Notes under the pieces: generated by a model
What the model saw: only the letters and a program-made list of their open reading frames with translations
Told to the model about the DNA's origin: nothing
Databases searched by the model: none
Position numbers and translations under genes: made by a program
NCBI GenBank assembly: GCA_021776825.1
Contig: JAJFFG010000008.1
Span: forward strand, 21,313-85,312
Length of the DNA: 64,000 nucleotides
DNA from: Planctomycetota bacterium
GTDB lineage: Bacteria; Planctomycetota; JAJSAM01; JAJVHW01
Direction: 5' to 3'
Shown here: piece after piece, positions 27,236 to 34,730 of the stretch
Position numbering within the stretch: the stretch's first letter is position 1
How the letters are laid out: the number at the start of each line of letters is the position of its first letter

Positions 27236-29758
27236 CTAGCGAGGCGGAACCGACATCGCTGGGCGGAATCCGATCGTCGGCAGATGGGAATTCCGCGCGC
27301 CACCACTTCGATGTGCGGACCGAGCCATCGACGCATCGCCGTAGTAGTGCCCGCCGCGTGCCACCCGCGCATCAGTCTCCGCGCTGGCGACCGGGTCCCG
27401 CGCGGGAAACTCCGGGTAGTTCGACGCGAACGCATCGACGCACCACTCGAGCAGGTTGCCGTGCATGTCGTGCAGACCGAGACGATTGGCGCAGTAGAGC
27501 CCCACCGGGAGAGCCGACGACTCCTCGCGCCGCGCGGACGTGCTGGAAGGCGCGCCACGTCGTACGTTCGCATCATCGACGCCGAGAGCGTCGCCAACGT
27601 GGAACGCTGTGGTGGTCCCGGCGCGGCACGAGTACTCCCACTCCGCCTCAGTCGGCAGACGCACGCCTGCCCGTTCACACCACGCTGTCGCATCGGTCCA
27701 CGAGACTCCGTCGATGGGGGCTCGCGGTAGAGCGTGCGCACGCTCGTCCTCACCTCCGATCCGATCCCACGCTCGCTGCGTGCACTCATAACGAGCGAGC
27801 AGAAACGGTCGAGTGAGCGTCACGCGATGCAGTCGTTCGTTCGGCACTCGACCGACCTCGTCTTCGTGGGAGCCCATATCAAACGTGCCCGCCGGGATGA
27901 GGACGAACTCGATCCCCGTCGACTCGTGCAGGAGCAACGGCACGTGTCGCTCGCCGTCGTCAACGGGAGCGAGTCGACGGAGGAGCCGAACCCCCTCGAG
28001 TCGATCGGCCACCGCTCGCGCTGCCAGGACGCGCTCGTCGCTGGAGGCTGCAAGCCACGTCGCGAAATCAGCGAGGACCGTCTCCGGTGCGTCGTGGCTG
28101 CCGGCGGTTCCTCCTGGACGCACATCCTTCGGATCCATGCGTCGATCAAGCCGTCGCGTCAACGCATCGAGCATCTTCGGGTCGGGGAGAGCACGAGCGA
28201 TGCGGCGCGCCTCTCGCCGCGCATCGCGATCCCTCCCGGTTGCCGCGAAGTGATGCGCGCGGAGTCTCGCGACGTCGAGCTGCCGCCAAACCTCGTCTCC
28301 GTTCACTCGGTTCCGAAGTGCGTCGGCGGCATCGACGATCTCCAGGAGCGTTGCGTTCGCTCCCTTCCCGTTCCGACACCCCCAAGCAGCAACCCCGACG
28401 AGACACTCGAAGTGCTCCTCATCGAGCCGCGTGCCACGAGTCCAGACCTTGCGTGCCGCCGCTCGTGCTCCGCCTCGCTCCAGCGCGGTGGCGAGCAGCG
28501 CGCAGACCCTCGAGCTGCTCGTGGACTGAGGCAGCTCGCTCAGCGTGGAGACGGCGTCCGCAAACCTCCGCTGCGAGAACAGGAGCTGAACCAGAACCTC
28601 GAGGGCTCGGTCCTCCGTGGGGCCTGATCGCACAGCGAGCCGGAGGAAGACCTCCGCCCGGTCGACATCGTCCGTGACGTCTAGGTGGTACGCGGCCAGC
28701 GTCGTCGCGGCGAACGCCGACGCGTCGCCAGATGCCTGATCGGCGAGCTGAGTCAACCCCTGGATGGCGGCCTCAACTCGACTCCGCGTTCCCGCGGGGA
28801 GCGAACTCACGCGTCGAGCCCGCCTACGGCGATCGCCCGTGCCCGGCGAGCGCGTCACGCCGCTCAGGAGCAGCGCGAGCGCCCTGGGGTCGTCGGGAAG
28901 AAGCTCGCGCGCGCGACGAAGATCGTCGAGTGCAGCCGCCACACGCTCTGAGGACTCCACTCCGAGCACGGTCGACGGGATCGAGGATGCGCACGAGAGC
29001 TCGAACTGCGCACGGGCGAGAAGCGCCTCGCCTCTTGCGCGCGTGTCGGATTGTCGCCCGGGACTCGGCGAGGCTGCCACCGCCTTGTCGAAGCGGGCTC
29101 GAGTCTGCCACACGCGACGTGGTGCTTGCTCGCGCTCAGCACGATCGCCGTCGGAGAGAGCTCTCGGGCCCAACACGAACATGAAGCCGAGCACCTCCCA
29201 TGCGAGGTCGACGTCGAACAGCCGAGTGTCCGCGAGTTCGCTCACCGCCTGGACAATCTCCGCCTCGCCCCGCAGCGCGTGCGCACGCCACGCCGTCGAT
29301 GGGTTCTTCTGCAAGACTGAGAAGGCGCGCTCGAACGTCGCGACGTCGCCACGAGCAATCGCCGCCCTCGCAACTCGTTCGACCTCCACAGCGTTTGACC
29401 GGCCGCCGCCGAGCGCCGAATCGCCGGCGTCGATCAGCGAGTCCAGATGTCGATCGCAGGCCGGCTCGTCACGCAACGTCCACAGCGCCCGTGCGAGACG
29501 AAACCGAGCTCCCGTCGACTTGGGCGAGTCTGCCAGCCGACGAGATGCCTCATCGACCTGCGCGGCGATCGTTCGGACGTCCTCGATGCCGCCGGCGCGA
29601 CGCGAGTACCACTGGCAGTCGAACCAGAGACGCGGCAAGTCGGTCAGCAGGCCGGCGTCAGGCTCATCCTCGAGCGCGACCAGATCGCCGATGCCCGCGG
29701 CGCACACCCAGAGTGAGAGCGCGAGCGCCGCGAGGACACGGAACGCGCGCAACCTCAC
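27236..29758 (-). CDS. Membrane-anchored TPR-type protein with C-terminal SUMF1-like domain
   Basis: 840 residues from a GTG at 29758 (V-R-L-R-A-F-R-V-L-A-A-L-A-L-S-L-W-V-C). The N-terminal hydrophobic stretch is a signal or anchor. Residues about 40-560 are helical repeats with TPR-like pairs, such as RALWTLRDEPACDRHLDSLI and FAATTLAAYHLDVTDDVDRA. From about 610 the formylglycine-enzyme fold appears: FVLIPAGTFDMGSHEDEVG, FLLARYECTQRAWDRIGGED, PIDGVSWTDATAWCERAGVR, LPTEAEWEYSCRAGTTTAF, GLHDMHGNLLEWCVDAFASN and IGFRPAMSV. It overlaps the stop of a short upstream frame by GTGA. No sulfatase is near; domain use as a binding module is likely. The frame upstream to 29944 has random-looking composition. 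Confidence 0.75.
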   Translation of the reverse strand: MRLRAFRVLAALALSLWVCAAGIGDLVALEDEPDAGLLTDLPRLWFDCQWYSRRAGGIEDVRTIAAQVDEASRRLADSPKSTGARFRLARALWTLRDEPACDRHLDSLIDAGDSALGGGRSNAVEVERVARAAIARGDVATFERAFSVLQKNPSTAWRAHALRGEAEIVQAVSELADTRLFDVDLAWEVLGFMFVLGPRALSDGDRAEREQAPRRVWQTRARFDKAVAASPSPGRQSDTRARGEALLARAQFELSCASSIPSTVLGVESSERVAAALDDLRRARELLPDDPRALALLLSGVTRSPGTGDRRRRARRVSSLPAGTRSRVEAAIQGLTQLADQASGDASAFAATTLAAYHLDVTDDVDRAEVFLRLAVRSGPTEDRALEVLVQLLFSQRRFADAVSTLSELPQSTSSSRVCALLATALERGGARAAARKVWTRGTRLDEEHFECLVGVAAWGCRNGKGANATLLEIVDAADALRNRVNGDEVWRQLDVARLRAHHFAATGRDRDARREARRIARALPDPKMLDALTRRLDRRMDPKDVRPGGTAGSHDAPETVLADFATWLAASSDERVLAARAVADRLEGVRLLRRLAPVDDGERHVPLLLHESTGIEFVLIPAGTFDMGSHEDEVGRVPNERLHRVTLTRPFLLARYECTQRAWDRIGGEDERAHALPRAPIDGVSWTDATAWCERAGVRLPTEAEWEYSCRAGTTTAFHVGDALGVDDANVRRGAPSSTSARREESSALPVGLYCANRLGLHDMHGNLLEWCVDAFASNYPEFPARDPVASAETDARVARGGHYYGDASMARSAHRSGGARNSHLPTIGFRPAMSVPPR

Positions 29759-29889
29759 TCGGACTGCCACCTGCCGGCTCGTCGGTGACACCGATGGCGC
29801 TCCAGCCGCGTGCAGCGGAGGATCCGGGCCCACCGCCGCGCCGTCACGCGCGGCATCAAGCGATGCAGGAGAGCGGCGCTCTCGGACAT
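29755..29889 (-). CDS. Short leader-like reading frame overlapping the next gene
   Basis: 44 codons from ATG at 29889, very rich in Arg and with no recognisable family. Two things favour it: TACGCT stands exactly 6 nt upstream (29901-29896), the spacing used by many genes here, and its stop TGA overlaps the GTG start of the TPR/SUMF1-like gene as GTGA. It could be a coupling leader peptide or a chance frame. Confidence 0.3.
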   Translation of the reverse strand: MSESAALLHRLMPRVTARRWARILRCTRLERHRCHRRAGRWQSE

Positions 29890-30004
29890 GGGCGCAGCGT
29901 AGCAGACCGTCGACCGCTGCGGATTCGCGGGTGCTCGTTCGCAAGCGGTACGGAGTCGTCCCTCACGGGCGATCTGCCGACGTCGCCGAGTGCTCGATCG
30001 AGCC

Positions 30005-30298
30005 GGGATCAGCGGCGCTGGGAGGGACTCGACCTCGTTCTCGCGCGGAACAGATCGCAGGCATTCTGCACGTTGAGCCAGAACCCGGCCGACGTTCGGA
30101 ACGCCGCCCCGAGCTTCAGCGCCATGGAGGGCGTCACCGCGCTGCGGTCGTTGACGATGCGGTTGATGACCTTCACGTCACAGCGGATGTGGTGGGCGAA
30201 CTGCTTCTGTGTCATCGCGAGCGGCACGAGGTACTCCTCACGGAGGATCTCGCCTGGAGTCGTCGGCGGTCGCTTGCTTCGGCTTGTCATCGGTGGCC
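30005..30298. repeat. Duplicated higA segment, copy 2
   Basis: Near-identical to 26426-26720. Compared with copy 1 it lacks one base near 30043 (ctcgttctcgcgcgg against ctcgttctcggcgcgg). Confidence 0.85.
30009..30290 (-). CDS. HigA-type antitoxin, duplicated orphan with shifted C-terminus
   Basis: 93 residues from the ATG at 30290. PGEILREEYLVPLAMTQKQF, AHHIRCDVKVINRIVNDRSA and VTPSMALKLGAAFRTSAGFW match the HigA at 26416-26712 almost throughout. After CDLFRA the reading frame changes to RTRSSPSQRR because of a one-base deletion relative to copy 1, where the end is ENEVESLPTPLIPVQ. The DNA-binding domain is intact, so it could still bind operators. No HigB gene lies upstream (the next gene is a membrane protein about 80 bp away). 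Probably a decaying duplicate or a free regulator. Confidence 0.85.
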   Translation of the reverse strand: MTSRSKRPPTTPGEILREEYLVPLAMTQKQFAHHIRCDVKVINRIVNDRSAVTPSMALKLGAAFRTSAGFWLNVQNACDLFRARTRSSPSQRR

Positions 30299-30373
30299 AC
30301 TCACAGGGGACTCTATCGTCCCTGCGATCGACCCGAGGGCTGCGGGCTCTGTCTTAACTCCGCACCGCATGGC

Positions 30374-30874
30374 TCAGTTCCAGACGCCCGCGATCGCGAG
30401 GCCGAGCGCGGCGCCACCAAGCATCAGCACGCCCGTGAGGAGATACATCATCACCCCAAACAACTTCGATGGGCTACCCCTCGCGGGAGCAGGCGGCGTC
30501 AGGTCAGCGTCGGCCCGATCCGTTCCGCCGTCGCGTGGATCCGACGCGTCCAACGCCTCTCGTTCGGCAGCGACCGGCCAGTTCACTGGCACGAACCCGC
30601 GCCGCTGGCGCGCGGCGAGGACGGACTCGCACGCCCCGCAGAAGACGTCCGGAACGAACGCCAGCGCCACCGCCCACGCGGGAAGCGTCCCGGCGTAGAG
30701 CACACCGACCGCGCAGAGCGCGAGGCCGGAGATCGATGTCAGGAGAAAGACACCGCTCGGGCTCGTACTGCCCTGCAGGCGCGTGACGCCGACACCAACC
30801 TGAACGAAGGCCCCGACGACGAACGTCACGCCCGCGATGGCGGCGGCGACGCAGATGACGATGTCCCACAACAC
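30374..30874 (-). CDS. Small integral membrane protein of unknown function
   Basis: 166 residues from a GTG at 30874. Four probable membrane helices: about residues 4-27 (DIVICVAAAIAGVTFVVGAF), 42-62 (GVFLLTSISGLALCAVGVLY), 64-82 (LPAWAVALAFVPDVFCGAC) and the last at 138-163 (LFGVMMYLLTGVLMLGGAAL). A cytoplasmic loop between helices three and four is charged, with Cys near residues 79 and 82. No family recognised. TAGCAT at 30887-30882 lies 7 nt before the GTG, consistent with a leaderless transcript. Confidence 0.6.
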   Translation of the reverse strand: MLWDIVICVAAAIAGVTFVVGAFVQVGVGVTRLQGSTSPSGVFLLTSISGLALCAVGVLYAGTLPAWAVALAFVPDVFCGACESVLAARQRRGFVPVNWPVAAEREALDASDPRDGGTDRADADLTPPAPARGSPSKLFGVMMYLLTGVLMLGGAALGLAIAGVWN

Positions 30875-31025
30875 GGCGGCGATGCTACACCGCCGCGCGT
30901 GAGCCGGGCGAGGCGGCGGCGATGCCTGTCAGTCCTCGCACGCGGACCGCTGTTCCGTACGCCCGGCATCCTCCATCACGGCGTTCCCCACGTCGCTCCC
31001 ACAATCCCTGAGCGGACTCAGGACC

Positions 31026-33358
31026 TCACTCGGGAGTGGTCGCCAGGACCTCTGACGCCGTCTGCAACACGGCCTCGAACACTGCCCCGCTCGTGCGCCA
31101 GGCGTCGGCGAGGGCGTCGCGGAGGTGTCGCTTGGTGGCGGCGCGATCACCCTTCGCGCTGACGTGGCGGGCGACGGCGAGACGGATCTCGGCGCGCGTC
31201 TTCCACGAGCCGACCTCTTGCGCCATACGCGCGAGGGCGGCGTCGAGATCGGGCGTGCGCGCGGGGTCGAACGACTTCCAGCGTGCCGCGACGGCACGGC
31301 GTTCGGCGATGAGCGGCTTCGGGACGGTGTTCTCGGCTAGCCCTCTTCGTGCCGCTTCGGCGCGCGCGTCGGAGACGTCGCCACCGCGTAGCCGCACGAG
31401 CCACGCGAGGTTCGTCTTCGCGAAAAAGCTGAGCACGCCGGCGCGGGCCTCGTCGTCGCTGAAGCCGCCGAGGACCAGCCAATGGGCGTACGTATCGACG
31501 TTCGGTCGACGCTTGACCGAGACCGCACGTCCCGCGGTGCGGCTCAGGTACCACACGACGAACGGGTCATCGCCGAGGCCCGTCGTCACCATCGCAGCCG
31601 CGCCCGGTGCGGGGAACGGACCGTCGTCGGGTGGCGGCAGTGTCTCGGGCAATGTCTCCGGCAGCGAGTCCAGCAGCGCTCGATGCGTGTTGCCGGACGG
31701 AACGCGGTGGACGTCGCTCCGCCGCTCCCGCATGCGGTTCACGGCGCGCGACTGCATCTGCTGGAACACGCGGTCGTGGGCGCGGCGATGAAACGCATGC
31801 GTGAGCTCGTGCGAGACGGTCCCGTCGTTGCTCTTGGGCGGCCAGGCCCACCCGAAGAGGCGCGAGTCCGTGAACTGCGCGTAGCTCCGTGAGCCATTCC
31901 ACCCGCCCCAGCCCGAGAGCCCGGGCATTGTGTCGATCCACATCGGCACGTCGATGCGCGACGGCCGTACGTGATGTGTGTCCTTGAACGACGCGACGAG
32001 ATCCCCAGCCCACGCCGCCCACGCCCGGGCGTTCGCGGCGAGCTGCGGCGAAGCCGTGACCCTCAGTTCGCCGACGCGGGCCACCTCGGTCGACGCCTGC
32101 GGCACGAGTTCTGTCTTCCGGGCGACGCCCGCCGCCGGAGCCGTCACGTCAACGCGCAGTTGCGGGAGCTGTTCGCGCGTCAGCGCCGGAAGTCGCGCGC
32201 GCCACGCGGCGTTCATCGTGCCGCTCGCGTGCGTCTCGTCGCCGACGCGCGCCGTCCACTCGATTGGGAACGGGTTGCGCTTGCTGTACCCGCGCAGGAT
32301 CAGGCCGTTCTCGTCGCGCAGGAACACGCGGATCGACACGCTGTGGCGGCGGCCCTGGAAGCGGCTCGCCGTGTTGTGGCGGTAGCCGATCGACACGTCG
32401 AACGGCGGACGACCGCGGAACGTGCGAGCGGTGCCGTCCATCGGGATCGGCGATGCGTAGAACCGGTGCTTGCCCTGCTTGCGCGTGACGTCGTACGCGA
32501 CGCCGAGCTCGGGGACGCCCGAGACGTGCAACACGGCTCGCCGGCTGGTCTGGATCTCGAAGCGTGAGCGCAGCACGTCCGTCGGGCCGAGCTCCGCGTG
32601 CAGGACGTGATCCCGCGCGCCATCGAACGTCAGTTTGGTCGAGCCGTCGCCGCCCGCCGCGACGGTGGCAGCGGCGCCCGAGACCGTCGCACGAACGAGG
32701 AAGCCCGACTGCGATCCCGGAGTGACGCGCGCCTGCACGACGAGCGCGCCGTCGGTCGGCCGCCGGTCGGCCGCCGGACGACGAGACGGCTGCCGGGCGG
32801 GGCGATGTCGAAACGGTGTCGGTGATCCTCCGTCGCGAGCACGACCTTGTCCGGGGTGACCGGCGCGCCACCGCGACGCTTGAACTTCAGCACGGTCTCG
32901 GTGTCGAGCGAGATCGGCACGTCGGCGGTCGACGACTCGTCCACGCGCACCTCGCCGAACGCCACACGGTCCCGTGAGATCTTGCCCGAAATGAGGACGC
33001 GCCACTCGCCCGGCGGGAGCCGTAGCGCGGCGACGCCCGTCGCGTCGGTCGGGACGGTCTCCGTGACGAGGTCAAAGACGTCGTGCCACGCGCGGACGCC
33101 GATCCCCGACACCGGCTTCCCGTCCACGGAGAGAGCGAGGCGCCGCTCGATCGGTCGGAGCGTCGCGAGCGCCGCCGCCTCGCGCGCGTCCTGCACGGCA
33201 CGCGCGTCGTCCCCCATCTCAGCGCGTCGCGGAGGAACGAACTCGGCAAGCAGTTCCGCGCGCGCCTTCGGGTGCGCCGGCGCGACCTCGTCATCCGCGG
33301 CCGCGGGCGGCGCGAACACGAGCAGGGCAGCGAGCAGCAGCGGGCGCAGATCGATCAC
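31026..33358 (-). pseudogene. HELTH-motif secreted metallopeptidase-like protein, frame broken by an 11-bp duplication
   Basis: The gene starts at a GTG at 33358 with a signal peptide (LRPLLLAALLVFAPPAAADD) and runs to about 32770, where the frame is lost. The second part continues in another frame to 31026. The break coincides with two tandem copies of an 11-bp unit (32753-32763 and 32764-32774). Removing one copy restores one frame of 773 residues and the sequence RRPTDGALVVQARVTPG across the joint. The C-terminal part has HELTHAFHR near 31790-31812, an HExxH zinc-peptidase signature, in a region following SYAQFTDSRLFGWAWPP. TAGCCT stands 6 nt before the start codon. It may be phase-variable, recently dead, or an assembly error; family is otherwise unknown. 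Confidence 0.75.
32753..32777. repeat. 11-bp tandem duplication that shifts a coding frame
   Basis: Two exact copies of cggtcggccgc plus a trailing cgg. Gene frames on either side are continuous only if one copy is removed. Confidence 0.85.
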
Positions 33359-33449
33359 GAGCGCAGGCTAACGCCCCTGTCGTCACCTCACATCGAGGTC
33401 AGGCCGGCGACGTGGCAACCCGGCTACCTAGCCTCGCCGACGTGGCGGA

Positions 33450-33478
33450 TTGAAAGTTGAACTTTCACTCTGCACACT
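33450..33478 (+). promoter_or_regulatory. Promoter of the DUF4143-type ATPase gene (leaderless)
   Basis: TTGAAA (33450-33455), 17-bp spacer, CACACT (33473-33478), then 6 nt to the GTG at 33485. AAAGTTGAACTTT at 33453-33465 within the spacer is a palindrome and could be an operator. Confidence 0.65.
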
Positions 33479-33484
33479 CTTCCC

Positions 33485-34663
33485 GTGATCGAACGCACCC
33501 TGGCACCACGACTCGAGGCGGCCGCTGCCGCGTTCCCAGTCGTCACCGTCACGGGCCCGCGGCAGTCCGGCAAGACCACGCTCTGCCGCGCGACGTTCCC
33601 CGACCACGCCTACGCAAACCTAGAGCATCCCCCGACCCGCGAGTTCGCCACCGCCGATCCGGAGGGTTTCCTCGGGCAGTTCGATGGCTGCGTCGTGATC
33701 GACGAGGTCCAGCGCGTGCCCGACTTGCTCTCGTACGTGCAGGTCCGCGTGGACGAGCGGCGCGTCCCGGGCGAGTTCGTGCTCACCGGATCGCAGAACC
33801 TCGCGCTGATGGACGCCGTGAGCCAGTCGCTTGCGGGCCGCACCGCCGTCCTGAACCTGCTTCCGTTCTCGCTCGAGGAGCTCTCGGGCACCGCGGCTCG
33901 CCCCCGAGACGTCTGGACAGCGGTGCTGCGCGGGGGCTACCCACCGATCCACGATCACGGGCTCGCGTCGGACGAGTGGCTCGCGGCCTACGCGGCAACG
34001 TACGTCGAGCGCGACGTCCGGCAGATCCTGAACGTCGGCGACCTCGAGAGTTTCCGGACCTTCGTCGCGACGCTCGCCGGACGGGTCGGTCAGCCGCTGA
34101 ACCTCTCGGCGCTCGGGGCCGACGCCGGCGTCTCGCACGTCACCGCCCGTTCGTGGCTGTCGGTACTCGAGACGAGTTTCGTTGCGTACCGCGTTCGCCC
34201 GATCCACCGCAACCTCGGGAAGCGGCTGACAAAGAGCGCGAAGCCGTATCTGTTCGACTCTGGCCTGCTATGCCACCTGCTGGGGATACGGACGACGGAA
34301 CAGCTGCGACTCCACCCGCTCCGCGGCGCGATCTTCGAGTGCTGGGCCATCAGCGAGATCGTCAAGTCCCGCGTCCACGGTGGACTCCCGGCGGCGACGC
34401 ACTTCTTCCGCGACCATCGCGGCCGGGAGGTGGACGTCGTCATCGAGGACGACGCCGTCGTCCGCGTGGCCGAGATCAAGTCCGGACAGACGTTCCTGCC
34501 CGAGTTCCTCACCCCGCTGCGCGAGCTCGAGCGGCTGCTTGCCCAGAGCGCGGCTCCGCCGGAGAGGGTGGAGAAGCGCGTCGTCTACGCCGGCGACGAC
34601 GGCCAGCGACGCTCCGACGTCCACGTCGTCCCGTGGCACGCGATCGGCTCGATCGACTGGTGA
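33485..34663 (+). CDS. AAA ATPase with DUF4143 (PD-(D/E)xK-like) domain
   Basis: 392 residues from a GTG at 33485. Walker A TVTGPRQSGKTTLCRATFPD at about 20-39, Walker B/arginine region GCVVIDEVQRVPDLLSYVQV at about 68-87 and sensor VLTGSQNLALMDAVSQSLAG. The second half is DUF4143: NLSALGADAGVSHVTARSWL, KPYLFDSGLLCHLLGIR, RGAIFECWAISEIVKS and REVDVVIEDDAVVRVAEIKS, where E-V-D...E-I-K resembles a PD-(D/E)xK nuclease core. This family is widespread and often horizontally spread; its function is unclear, with stress and defence roles proposed. It stands alone between two minus-strand genes. Confidence 0.9.
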   Translation: MIERTLAPRLEAAAAAFPVVTVTGPRQSGKTTLCRATFPDHAYANLEHPPTREFATADPEGFLGQFDGCVVIDEVQRVPDLLSYVQVRVDERRVPGEFVLTGSQNLALMDAVSQSLAGRTAVLNLLPFSLEELSGTAARPRDVWTAVLRGGYPPIHDHGLASDEWLAAYAATYVERDVRQILNVGDLESFRTFVATLAGRVGQPLNLSALGADAGVSHVTARSWLSVLETSFVAYRVRPIHRNLGKRLTKSAKPYLFDSGLLCHLLGIRTTEQLRLHPLRGAIFECWAISEIVKSRVHGGLPAATHFFRDHRGREVDVVIEDDAVVRVAEIKSGQTFLPEFLTPLRELERLLAQSAAPPERVEKRVVYAGDDGQRRSDVHVVPWHAIGSIDW

Positions 34664-34730
34664 CGCGGGCCTTAGGACTTCCGTACGGAGTCAGGACAGA
34701 TTCCGTACCGCTGCCCTCCCACTGATCGCG

